Shown in pieces: positions 16,314-24,163 of a stretch of 64,000 bases of DNA (its first letter is position 1; each line of letters begins with the position of its first letter). The notes below the pieces were generated by a model. It was not told the origin of the DNA. It saw nothing but the letters and a program-made list of their open reading frames with translations, and ran no database searches. The translations under genes and the position numbers were made by a program. The stretch is from UBA5109 sp965661005. GTDB lineage: Bacteria > Pseudomonadota > Gammaproteobacteria > Pseudomonadales > Pseudohongiellaceae. The stretch spans positions 76,335 to 140,334 of the forward strand of contig CBFICB010000007.1 in the NCBI GenBank assembly GCA_965661005.1, given 5' to 3'.

Positions 16314-18548
16314 TTAGAATCTAAAATTTCTGGAATACTTAATCACTATTTCCGAATCGGTCGAATTAAGTTCTCTGAAAGCACCCACGCTGGAATCAAA
16401 ATTGTAATTGATCACCAGGAATAGATTTTCACCTGCCCGTGGGTTCCAACGGAGGCGGCTATTCAGGCCTAAAGAACCTGAGCGGTTGTCATACTGCAAT
16501 AAATTAACCCATGACCATTCAACATTGAAGGCATATCGAGCATTTAGCCTGATCAAACGTGTAACAAAATCACCTGCAGGCAAGGATGCATCTGTGTAGT
16601 TATAGGACAAGTCGACGGATAAATATCGATTTGGGTTCCAGCCAAAACCGGTATTGATGACCTGACTTGTACCATTATAAAAATCGCCTTCTCGATAGAT
16701 GAGGTTGGGGGAGAATGTCCGGTTTCTGCTTGATCTGATCATAAGTTGAGCGTAACTAAAGGAATAATCGCCAGCAGGAATAACAACACCCGGTTGAATC
16801 TCAAAAGGTTGTGCCAGTCCTTCTTTATCATTTTGGATCATGATAAAAGCCAGATCGCCACGGTTGGTATCAAATGCCAAGGGATTAAACTGCACAAACT
16901 GGCTTTGCATTCGGCCGGTTTCGGAGTCCCGTATATGATCCCCCCTCAGAACCCAGGTCAGATTCCGTATAAAGGGATGCGAATTCAGAAAATATCGATA
17001 ATTGGATGAAAAGGCGGCTCTTTCTATGCCTCTACGATTAGCAAAGCCAAGACTCGGATTGTATTCATCACCAACATAGCCATAATCCAATTCAAGGCTG
17101 GCTCCCGTGCCTTGAGTTGAATAATTAATATTAGCGTTATAGGCCTTATCATCACCATCCAAATTTTCGGTGTCAGATTGTTGATACCAAAGATCACCAG
17201 TTAAAGTATGGGTGTCGGAAAATTGAGTATTACGGTAGGTGAAATCCACGCCGACCAGAGAGTTATCTGTGACACTATTAGGGTTGCCGTCTGTAAAAAT
17301 AGCACCAATTCTTGATTCAGAAAGTATATTGGATGTGATGCGCCCGACGAATACATCTTGTCCTTCAAGGCCAATACGATCACCTTGCTGTATGGCTAAA
17401 GCCCCCAGGCTTAGATTGCCGACTCGACCAGCGAGTTTGCCACCAACATCGATATCAACGGGTTGGCCGGTAGCGGGATTGAGCCCGATTCGTCTGGAGT
17501 AAAAAGGAATGCCATTATTGAGCTTGGCGCCAGGTGGAGCATTGCCGCCACCACCACCGCTATTGATGTTACCAAAACTGAATATTTCGGAGTCTTGCAG
17601 AAAAAAGTCTCTTTTTTCAGGAAAAAACAATGAAAAGCGGGTTAAATTGACCTGCCTGTCGTCGACTTCAGTCGCCGAAAAGTCGGTATTGAGAGTCAGT
17701 ACCCCAGTAAGGTTTGGTGTAAATTTATAAAAAACATCTAAAGTGGGATCTGTTCGGTCATTTGTGGTATCAGCAAGATGATCTTCAGCTTGCGCAACCG
17801 TTAAAGAAGGAACTATATCGAGCCCCAGCCCTTGCTGGATATCATTAATTCCTCTTACTTGCCCGGCTGTAGCTGGATTGGTACTTCGATTAAAGGAAGA
17901 CCAATAAATTCTTTCGTTATAGCGGGCAATGGAGCGACCCAGATTTAGACCCCATTCCTCAGTATTTGGATCAAAATTTAAAGTGGTAAAAGGAATGATC
18001 ATTTCAGTGGTCCAGCCCTGATCATCAATTCTGGATGCGACCTCCCAGATACCACTCCAATCATTATTGTATGTACTGGCGCTTTCCCAGACGCCTTCAC
18101 TGCGAACACCATTTGGGTTGGTTTGAAAATAGAAAGCCGTTCGGTCGTTATTAAAGGTATCCAACAAAATGTCAGCGGTGTCATCACCAAACACGTTCTG
18201 TCCCTGGATTAACTGCCGGGCTCGTATCTGAGATGGGTCGCTGTCGTATAACCGGGCTGCCATATAAAAGTTTTTATCGTCATAAGTAATGTAATACACA
18301 CTAGGTTCGGAGGGTTCACCATGATCAACTGGTAGCACCTGATGAAAATCGGTAATCATTCTGGCTTCTTGCCAGATGGGGTCATCCAGTATGCCATCCA
18401 GAACCGGCACAAGGTTTGTTTTGGTGACGTCTGCTATTTTCTGGTCAGATGCCTGCATGTCAATATCCGCAGATATCTGAGACTGGGCGTTTGAAAATAG
18501 AGGAATAATCAGCAAACAAAAGTAAATGTGGATGTTCAATATTCTCAA
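16314..18548 (-). CDS. CBM9-like / DUF5916 outer-membrane protein
   Basis: A 744-residue secreted protein. Residues 1-22 are a signal peptide ending near FSNAQS. Residues about 45-230 form a CBM9-like beta-sandwich (LDGILDDPIWQEA, FYMAARLYDSDP, DILLDTFNND). The rest is a DUF5916 region rich in amphipathic strands, ending in KYSRNFRF, which fits an outer-membrane beta-barrel. It starts with TTG, with AAAGGAA 8 nt upstream on the minus strand. The truncated gene at 2-988 is a close paralogue on the opposite strand. Ligand and role are unknown; sugar or proteolysis-linked roles proposed for such proteins are not shown by the sequence. Confidence 0.85.
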   Translation of the reverse strand: MRILNIHIYFCLLIIPLFSNAQSQISADIDMQASDQKIADVTKTNLVPVLDGILDDPIWQEARMITDFHQVLPVDHGEPSEPSVYYITYDDKNFYMAARLYDSDPSQIRARQLIQGQNVFGDDTADILLDTFNNDRTAFYFQTNPNGVRSEGVWESASTYNNDWSGIWEVASRIDDQGWTTEMIIPFTTLNFDPNTEEWGLNLGRSIARYNERIYWSSFNRSTNPATAGQVRGINDIQQGLGLDIVPSLTVAQAEDHLADTTNDRTDPTLDVFYKFTPNLTGVLTLNTDFSATEVDDRQVNLTRFSLFFPEKRDFFLQDSEIFSFGNINSGGGGGNAPPGAKLNNGIPFYSRRIGLNPATGQPVDIDVGGKLAGRVGNLSLGALAIQQGDRIGLEGQDVFVGRITSNILSESRIGAIFTDGNPNSVTDNSLVGVDFTYRNTQFSDTHTLTGDLWYQQSDTENLDGDDKAYNANINYSTQGTGASLELDYGYVGDEYNPSLGFANRRGIERAAFSSNYRYFLNSHPFIRNLTWVLRGDHIRDSETGRMQSQFVQFNPLAFDTNRGDLAFIMIQNDKEGLAQPFEIQPGVVIPAGDYSFSYAQLMIRSSRNRTFSPNLIYREGDFYNGTSQVINTGFGWNPNRYLSVDLSYNYTDASLPAGDFVTRLIRLNARYAFNVEWSWVNLLQYDNRSGSLGLNSRLRWNPRAGENLFLVINYNFDSSVGAFRELNSTDSEIVIKYSRNFRF

Positions 18549-18871
18549 CTTTTTGATTCCTTTAAGTACACGATCTGAAAAACAACAGAAGGAACGGATT
18601 ATAATGGCTTGCTGAGAATGCAGTAGTCCTGCAAATCAAAAAAACCAATATTCCTTAATATATCCTCTTTTACTAAAAGCACTAAAAGTCCCTTTTGCCC
18701 CACAGCCTATCTCGGCTTGTCTTTATTTATCTTTACTCTGCCTTTCTGACAATATATTTTTAAGCGTGTACTTATCAAAACGCCCCAGCATAAAATAGGT
18801 TTACCTATCATTAAAAATAGCTGAAGAGTTCAGTCAATTTAAAAAGCTCTAATCCAGAAGGAGAAAATAAT
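18549..18871. other. 323-bp divergent intergenic region with a 14-bp palindrome
   Basis: No gene is seen between the DUF5916 gene (minus) and the small membrane protein (plus). The only clear structure is the palindrome ATAGGT-TT-ACCTAT at 18795-18808, 64 bp before the plus-strand start, which could be a dimeric repressor site. AAGGAGAAAA just before 18872 is a strong ribosome binding site. Confidence 0.45.
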
Positions 18872-19126
18872 ATGAATTTATCAATTAAAGGCCTCGCGAT
18901 TACAGCATCAATTATATGGGGTTCAGCAATGTTGTTGGTTGGTCTTGCTAATTTGGTTTTTCCCGATTACGGCATTCATTTTTTGGAAGTGATTGGATCG
19001 ATATATCCTGGTTACCAAGCCGGTACAGGTTTTGGCAGTGTTATTGTTGGTACACTTTATGGTGCCGTTGATGCCGGCATTGGTGGAGCAATTTTTGCGT
19101 GGATTTATAATTTGATTGCTAAATAA
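18872..19126 (+). CDS. small two-helix membrane protein, 'bacteriophage holin'-type family
   Basis: 84 residues with two transmembrane segments (about 8-30 and 53-80), separated by a polar loop FPDYGIHFLEVIGSIYPGY. GYQAGTGFGSVIVGTLYGAVDAGIGGAIFAWIYN resembles, in pieces, a widespread small family often labelled bacteriophage holin, although there are no phage genes nearby. A strong AGAAGGAG ribosome binding site precedes the ATG. I regard the holin label as a name for the family, not a function. Confidence 0.7.
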   Translation: MNLSIKGLAITASIIWGSAMLLVGLANLVFPDYGIHFLEVIGSIYPGYQAGTGFGSVIVGTLYGAVDAGIGGAIFAWIYNLIAK

Positions 19127-19301
19127 GACTGTTCATTCTGCTATTTATATTTCTTCAAATAGTGTCTAAATTATTGGCAGATACACTTACGCATACCAAA
19201 TGTTCGAATTAAGTTTGTCTGGTTTTGGCAATTGAGTATTAGATATTGAGCGATAGGTATCACAGGCTTTTAAAAGAATATAAGAACACGCCAGCGCTTA
19301 G

Positions 19302-20198
19302 CTATCGTTTTGTAAATAGGTTTAGCAATGCCGCAGAAATGTTGTCAAAGCGAAAAGTGAAATCTTTTTCCAATAGCTTGCGAGGTAAAACTTTTTGTCC
19401 ATCTAAAATTAAAGTAGCTGCCTCTCCTAGTGCCATTTTCATTACAAACGACGGTATGGTGAAGAAAGCAGGGCGATGAAGAGAGCTGGCTAGAGCTTTA
19501 ACAAAAGTACTGTTTTTTACCGGTTCTGGGGCTGTTAAATTAAAAGGTCCATGGCAAGATTCATTTTGCAAGAGTAGTTCAAGTGCGTTTAAGTAATCTT
19601 CAATATGGATCCAGGACATCCATTGAGTCCCTGAACCCAACACTCCACCCAGACCTAACTTGAAAGGCAGCAGCATTTTTTTTAAAGCGCCGCCGTCGTG
19701 TGATAGCACAACGCCGGTTCTAAGCAAGACTACCCGGCTTATATCAGCAGCAGTGTTGGCAATGTCTTCCCATTTTTGGCACAAATGACTACTAAAGTCA
19801 CTTGCTTGAATAGCATCATAATCTGTAAAGTGGCCATCATTGGAAATGCCATAAATACCTATTGCTGAGCCACTTAAGAAACACTTAGGTGGAGTATTGG
19901 ATCGTCTCATCCAGTCAACTATTTCTTGCGTTCTTAGCCAGCGACTATTTTGTATCCTGTTTTTTTGGGAAGTTGTCCACCTGTTGTCGGCAATGGGCTC
20001 ACCAGCAAGATTAATTATTGCATCAACATTCTCATCAAAAGGCAATTCATTGATGTTTGAATAATATTTATGTTTGTCCCCGAGTTCTATTTTTGCTCGA
20101 TTGATATCTCTGGATAGCACGAGAAACTGGTGTTGGGTAAATTTTTTAATGAAATGGCTGCCAATAAAACCAGTGCCACCAGTAATAAGTATTTTCAT
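19302..20198 (-). CDS. TIGR01777 family NAD(P)-dependent epimerase-like protein
   Basis: A 298-residue extended SDR protein: Rossmann motif ILITGGTGFIGSHF at the N-terminus, NLAGEPIADNRWT, a GSAIGIYG segment, WMSWIHIEDYL, and a C-terminal DUF1731 region ending in FRFDNISAALLNLF. This is the YfcH/SDR39U1 group, whose substrate is unknown. It lies near a TIGR02450 gene (20346-20576) on the same strand. The C-terminus is complete. Confidence 0.9.
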   Translation of the reverse strand: MKILITGGTGFIGSHFIKKFTQHQFLVLSRDINRAKIELGDKHKYYSNINELPFDENVDAIINLAGEPIADNRWTTSQKNRIQNSRWLRTQEIVDWMRRSNTPPKCFLSGSAIGIYGISNDGHFTDYDAIQASDFSSHLCQKWEDIANTAADISRVVLLRTGVVLSHDGGALKKMLLPFKLGLGGVLGSGTQWMSWIHIEDYLNALELLLQNESCHGPFNLTAPEPVKNSTFVKALASSLHRPAFFTIPSFVMKMALGEAATLILDGQKVLPRKLLEKDFTFRFDNISAALLNLFTKR

Positions 20199-20345
20199 AA
20201 TTGATATTTACGCTTTGCGTGCTTAATCAGATCATAATGTCCATGCTGGAGCTTGCGTTGATGGGGTGTTTTATTACAACCAGTTTTGCTCAGTATCGAT
20301 AATCTCCTTGCTCTGAATATGTTTGTGCTATTTATAACTGCTCAG

Positions 20346-20576
20346 CTATAGCCAGCCCTGTTGCCAGCGATCTTGATCTTTTAATTCTGTCCAATCTATA
20401 GCCGCTTCTCGATTGTTAATGACTGCTTCTATAATGCAGGAAATAACCATGCCGAGTTCATCATAATCCACTTCTTTGACGATGAAATGCTTTTCTTTAT
20501 TTTGAGGCTTAACAGCTGTCCATTTACTATTTAGAAGCTTTTTTGGGTTAATTGAATTCATCACTAAGGCTGCCAT
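20346..20576 (-). CDS. TIGR02450 family Trp-rich small protein
   Basis: A 76-residue soluble protein with the family pattern INPKKLLNSKWTAV, NKEKHF.V.EV, IIEAV and DWTELKD..RWQQGW. The conserved tryptophans are W19, W61, W70 and W75 by my count. The role is unknown. A start at the internal Met (MNSINPKK) would match the family better and remove five residues; neither start has a good ribosome binding site. It sits beside a TIGR01777 gene, a pair that I recall near photolyase genes in other proteobacteria. Confidence 0.85.
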   Translation of the reverse strand: MAALVMNSINPKKLLNSKWTAVKPQNKEKHFIVKEVDYDELGMVISCIIEAVINNREAAIDWTELKDQDRWQQGWL

Positions 20577-20621
20577 TTTATTAATATCGGGAACTAAGAT
20601 TTATTCAATAAAAGTTAATTT

Positions 20622-22760
20622 CTAGAAAGTATACGAAGCATTTAAACCAAAAGTTCTGGGCGCGCCAAATTGTCGATATATTTCATTTTGCCAGCCATTA
20701 CGCGCATCGGCTGCAAAGTATAGGCCGTGAACGGCATAATCTTTATTGCTTAGGTTTCTTGCCCAGAAAGTAAGGTCGACATTACCGAGTTGATAGTTAA
20801 GACTTGCATGCATAAGATTGTAGCCGTCGAGTTTGCCATCGTGATAGTAGCCATAATAGCTTTCATCTCTGCCTTCAAACTCAATTTTTAATTTCAGTTT
20901 TGAATTAAAAGTATACTCACCACCTAAAGCATATTGCCAATTGGGAGCCTTGGCTTGCTCTCTGTTGTCGCGTGCGACGAAGTTATTGAGATCGAGGTCG
21001 AAAACACGAAGACTATCAATTTTTGTTTCCAGCAGACCTAGAGAAAAGAAAAGTTTCAGATCTCTGCGAGCCTGAAAATCACCTTCGAACTCCGCACCAT
21101 AATTGTTAGCATCACTGGTGCTATCGAGATAACCAATCCACAAACCTGCTGTCGCATCCCACATCCAGCTCTCCAGTTGGGCCTGATTTCTGGCAGTATG
21201 AAATAGTGCAGCTCGTAAACTCAATGCTTCATTAAAGAAATATTGCTTTAATCCCAGCTCTTTATTTAGCAGGGTTTCTGTATCGAAACGTAATTTATTA
21301 GCCGTAAATACCTGAAAGGGAGTAGACATCCATACAGCATTGGCACTGGTTGATGTGTTTACACCTCCTGGTTTTTCCGATTGCGTCAGGCTGGCATATA
21401 GCAGTGTATTATTGATTGAATATTCCAGGCTTAGTTCTCCTCCAAACAGATTTTCTGAACTGCTGGACATAAAAAGATTGGTATCTGAATAATCATCTGA
21501 ATAACGCTCAACGCGTAATCCGCTACGCAGGCTCAGATTGTCGCTAAGTGTAAATTGATATTGTCCATAAACAGCAAAACGCTCAGCAGAATAGTCACTG
21601 TCAGATGCAAAATTTCCAAAAAATAGACTTTCATACTGATAGGCAAGTTTTTCATCAGTTTTTTTAGCATAAATTCCGGCAACTACTTTCTCATCCAATG
21701 AGTTAAGACGTATATCGATAACATGCTGTTTAGAATCACGAATAAAGCTTTCGCTGGCTTGGTCAAAATCAAATGTTGTACAAGCAGGGTCTGTGTTGCA
21801 AAAATTATTATTGACCCAATCAGCGTCATAGGCATAATCATTATTGCTGCTGTTTACGCTGTAACTTAATGCTAGTTCATAGTTGTCATTGATGGACCAA
21901 CGAGAACTAATGGCAGCCGCATATAGTTCAGTATCGTCCTTGCCAGGCTGATCTGTCTGGGTGTCTCTTAAGTTATCCAGAGACCAACTGTCATAACCGT
22001 TTTCAGCCTTGAAGTGTATTAGATTGAAAGTAAAGCTAAGATCATCATTTGCCTGCCATTCAAGCATCCCTCGCAGGTTATTTTCCTGGTAAGCATTACT
22101 TTCATCAGAATTAAGAAAGCGGTTTTGTACGTAACCATCACCTTCGTTATGTTGCAAACTTAAGCGACCAAGCAAGCTTTTGTTTAAGGAGCCGCTACTT
22201 ATAAATCCTAAATTTTTCTGTCCAAAGTTGCCTATACCGCTGGAAAGAGAAGCACTAAACTCCTCACTTGGGCGCCCACTGATTAGGTTGATTAAACCGG
22301 CATGGCCGGAACTTCCAAAGCGTGTTCCTTGCGGTCCCCTCAATACTTCTACTTGTTCAATGCCGAATAAAGAAGCAGCAGCTGCATTTGAGCCCAATTC
22401 AATGTTATCTATATTGATGCCAACAGAAGGGTAGTACTTGGGGTCCTGGAATTGTTCCAGATCGCCAAGCCCCCTTAATTGCACGAAACGGCTTCGAGAG
22501 CCAGCTGAAGACCAGCTAAGATTAGGTACTGCTGAAAACGCTTCCTCGAGATGTTGTGCCCCTCTCATCTGTATAGAGTCAGCAGATATTGCACTTACGC
22601 TATTGGCGCTTTGCATTAATGGTGTATTGAAAAAATCAGCACTGATAACAATCTCTTCTATGGCTGGTCCAATAGAAGAAGGGGCTTGTTGAGCGTTAGC
22701 TGCTAAGGTGAAGCTGTATGATAATAAAACTAACGCCGAGCGTTGAAATAGGGTTTTCAT
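20622..22760 (-). CDS. TonB-dependent outer-membrane receptor under TPP riboswitch (thiamine-type)
   Basis: About 712 residues. A signal peptide ends near TLAANAQQ. The plug has IEEIVISADF as TonB-box-like region and VEVLRGPQGTRFGSSGHAGLINLISGRP, typical of the family; the barrel ends with FGLNASYTF, with C-terminal phenylalanine. I place the start at ATG 22760, because GGAG lies 5 nt before it; a longer frame to 22814 would run through the regulatory hairpin. Upstream is a TPP riboswitch (22818-22914), so the receptor is expected to bring in thiamine, its phosphates or a precursor through TonB energy. The transport substrate is inferred from the riboswitch. No inner-membrane thiamine transporter is adjacent. 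Confidence 0.92.
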   Translation of the reverse strand: MKTLFQRSALVLLSYSFTLAANAQQAPSSIGPAIEEIVISADFFNTPLMQSANSVSAISADSIQMRGAQHLEEAFSAVPNLSWSSAGSRSRFVQLRGLGDLEQFQDPKYYPSVGINIDNIELGSNAAAASLFGIEQVEVLRGPQGTRFGSSGHAGLINLISGRPSEEFSASLSSGIGNFGQKNLGFISSGSLNKSLLGRLSLQHNEGDGYVQNRFLNSDESNAYQENNLRGMLEWQANDDLSFTFNLIHFKAENGYDSWSLDNLRDTQTDQPGKDDTELYAAAISSRWSINDNYELALSYSVNSSNNDYAYDADWVNNNFCNTDPACTTFDFDQASESFIRDSKQHVIDIRLNSLDEKVVAGIYAKKTDEKLAYQYESLFFGNFASDSDYSAERFAVYGQYQFTLSDNLSLRSGLRVERYSDDYSDTNLFMSSSSENLFGGELSLEYSINNTLLYASLTQSEKPGGVNTSTSANAVWMSTPFQVFTANKLRFDTETLLNKELGLKQYFFNEALSLRAALFHTARNQAQLESWMWDATAGLWIGYLDSTSDANNYGAEFEGDFQARRDLKLFFSLGLLETKIDSLRVFDLDLNNFVARDNREQAKAPNWQYALGGEYTFNSKLKLKIEFEGRDESYYGYYHDGKLDGYNLMHASLNYQLGNVDLTFWARNLSNKDYAVHGLYFAADARNGWQNEIYRQFGAPRTFGLNASYTF

Positions 22761-22765
22761 GCTTA

Positions 22766-22787
22766 CTCCGTAAAAATACTCACGGAG
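22766..22787 (-). promoter_or_regulatory. Shine-Dalgarno-sequestering hairpin (riboswitch expression platform)
   Basis: On the minus strand CTCCGT pairs perfectly with ACGGAG across a 10-nt loop, and the 3' arm contains the GGAG ribosome binding site of the receptor. When formed it hides the site. There is no terminator T-tract, so control is probably at translation. Confidence 0.7.
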
Positions 22788-22817
22788 AAAAGGGATAAAG
22801 TCGTGAACGTTCAACTT

Positions 22818-22914
22818 TGTGAGCCTATTCCTACGCCAGTATTAGCTGGTTCAGGTTCAAAGGGTTCGTTTCATAAATGAAACATCTCAGGCCTCAGCCA
22901 CCCCTCAGGATGCA
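22818..22914 (-). ncRNA. TPP riboswitch (thi box)
   Basis: The minus strand reads GAGGGGTGGC, CCTGAGATG, then a variable hairpin GTTTCAT/ATGAAAC, then ACCCTTTGAACCTGA, CCAGCTAATACTGGCG and TAGGAA. These are the conserved CUGAGA, ACCCUU-GAACCUGA and UAAUACnGGCG blocks of the thiamine pyrophosphate aptamer in the right order and spacing. It lies about 60 nt before the receptor gene start. Binding of TPP should repress the gene. Confidence 0.95.
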
Positions 22915-23106
22915 TAGAACTTTAGTGTAAGAATCTGTTTTTTACAAGAGAAGAATTTGCTAAATTGGTATGAATTAATTAATCACTGTTTAATTAATTA
23001 AATAGTTACTTGCTTTGATATCAAAGTAACTTCATTCCATTTGAATGCTGTTTAAGGTAAAATTTTTGATTAAGCGTTTTAGCTAAAAGAAATTTCTTCT
23101 AATGAC

Positions 23107-23170
23107 TTTTAAAGACAGATGTTTTTAAAGACAGATGTTGTTAAAGAGAGATGTTTTTAAAGAGAGATGC
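23107..23170. repeat. tandem repeat, 4 x 16 bp
   Basis: Four head-to-tail copies of TTTTAAAGACAGATGT at 23107, 23123, 23139 and 23155. The first two are identical; the last two carry AGAGAG in place of AGACAG plus single changes. It lies between the TPP riboswitch and the disrupted gene at 23216. Just upstream are the AT-rich direct repeats TTAATTAATTAA and an imperfect palindrome around TTTGATATCAAA (23013-23029). Confidence 0.9.
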
Positions 23171-23215
23171 TTCAATCAGTTAAGTTCAAAAATGAGGTTT
23201 AGGTAAAATTTAACC

Positions 23216-23581
23216 ATGGACATTAGAGGGACTAAATTATTTATAGAATATGTTTCAAGGAAGCTCAAGCTCAGTGAAGAAGAAAGGCCTACTCTAGGGC
23301 ATTGGGGGTAGGTTGGTATCACGCTAGGCGCTTTATGCTTGAAACTTAATCTGATGGACATGGATAAGATAAATAATCTGCTTGAAATTCAGGAACAGTC
23401 CGGTGGATTATTTGGAGATGTTGCGGTCGAGCTTGGTTATCTGGAAGTAGAACAAGTGACGAGTTTATTAAGAATTCAAACATGGACACGAAGGTCGGAA
23501 ATTTTACATAGGCTTTTAATAGCAGAAAAAATTAATCTAGATCAGTACCATGAACTAGCAGCTAAAGTACATTTTTTCTAA
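23216..23581 (+). pseudogene. small repeat protein gene interrupted by an in-frame amber codon
   Basis: One reading frame from ATG 23216 to the stop at 23581 (about 121 codons) is broken only by a TAG at 23309-23311. The part after the stop encodes two tandem units of the same pattern, LGALCLKLNLMDMDKINNLL and FGDVAVELGYLEVEQVTSLL, each followed by .IQ; this resembles the N-terminal (MshEN/GspE-N-like) repeats of type II secretion and pilus ATPases. The first repeat begins before the only downstream start codons (TTG 23339, ATG 23354), so a product of 80 residues would lack half of a repeat. This points to a nonsense mutation of a longer gene, or readthrough. No ribosome binding site is strong. 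Confidence 0.55.
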
Positions 23582-23590
23582 AGTAGCAGC

Positions 23591-24115
23591 TCAAACCATA
23601 GCTGCCTGTGCCTGATTAAATCTTTGCATATTACTTCCGCTCACAGCAGTATAATCTAATCTGTAATCTTTCAATTTCGCCTGATATAAGCGAAATAGTT
23701 CTTCTCTATTGCTGGGATTTTCTCTTAAGGAGTCAGGCTCCCAGGGTATCTGCCAATCACAAAGAATATAGTGTCTGGAGCTGGTTTCAAGAGCTTGCTC
23801 AAATTGGTCTAGTATCCACTTGTCACAACGCCCATATTTCACTTCACTCCAGACAATCAATACCAGAAGATCAGTGTCACAGATAATATGTTTAGCCTGC
23901 AGTTTTAATGCTTCTTGTTCTTTAGCCAGGTGTTGTTTTGCAATTGCAAGTATATCTGCTTGGTCATAATTGAAAGGTGAGTCAACTGATTTTTCTTCAA
24001 GATAAATTCGTGACTGTTCAGGAATTAATGGGGCAGACCAATAGTTCGCAAGTGTAGATGCCAGAGTCGTTTTGCCTGACGACTCTGGTCCGGTGAGTAT
24101 ATGTAGTTGGGTCAT
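23591..24115 (-). CDS. NadR-like P-loop kinase
   Basis: 174 residues of the kinase domain found at the C-terminus of NadR: Walker A GPESSGKTTLA, PEQSRIYLE, a QxxxxxEQ helix, CDTDLLVLIVWSEVKYG (Walker B-like) and a LRENPSNREELF lid. NadR uses this domain to phosphorylate nicotinamide riboside. Here it is free-standing, with no regulator or adenylyltransferase domain. It lies just upstream of the TPP-regulated receptor on the same strand but is separated from it by the riboswitch and 0.7 kb, so nicotinamide riboside, thiamine or another vitamin may be its substrate. It converges with the disrupted gene at 23216-23581. Confidence 0.82.
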   Translation of the reverse strand: MTQLHILTGPESSGKTTLASTLANYWSAPLIPEQSRIYLEEKSVDSPFNYDQADILAIAKQHLAKEQEALKLQAKHIICDTDLLVLIVWSEVKYGRCDKWILDQFEQALETSSRHYILCDWQIPWEPDSLRENPSNREELFRLYQAKLKDYRLDYTAVSGSNMQRFNQAQAAMV

Positions 24116-24163
24116 AAGCTAAAGAAGCAGCATTCAGATACTTTTACAGCAACTTATAGCTGC

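Noticed and set aside
18872..19126. Prophage remnant suggested by the holin-type label
   Set aside because: No lysin, terminase, capsid or integrase gene is near; this small family is common outside prophages.
19246..19479. 77-codon plus-strand frame at the end of the TIGR01777 gene
   Set aside because: Overlaps the conserved C-terminal coding part of the SDR gene on the opposite strand and lacks a ribosome binding site.
23107..23170. CRISPR array
   Set aside because: The 16-bp units are contiguous with no spacers, and no cas genes are in the window.
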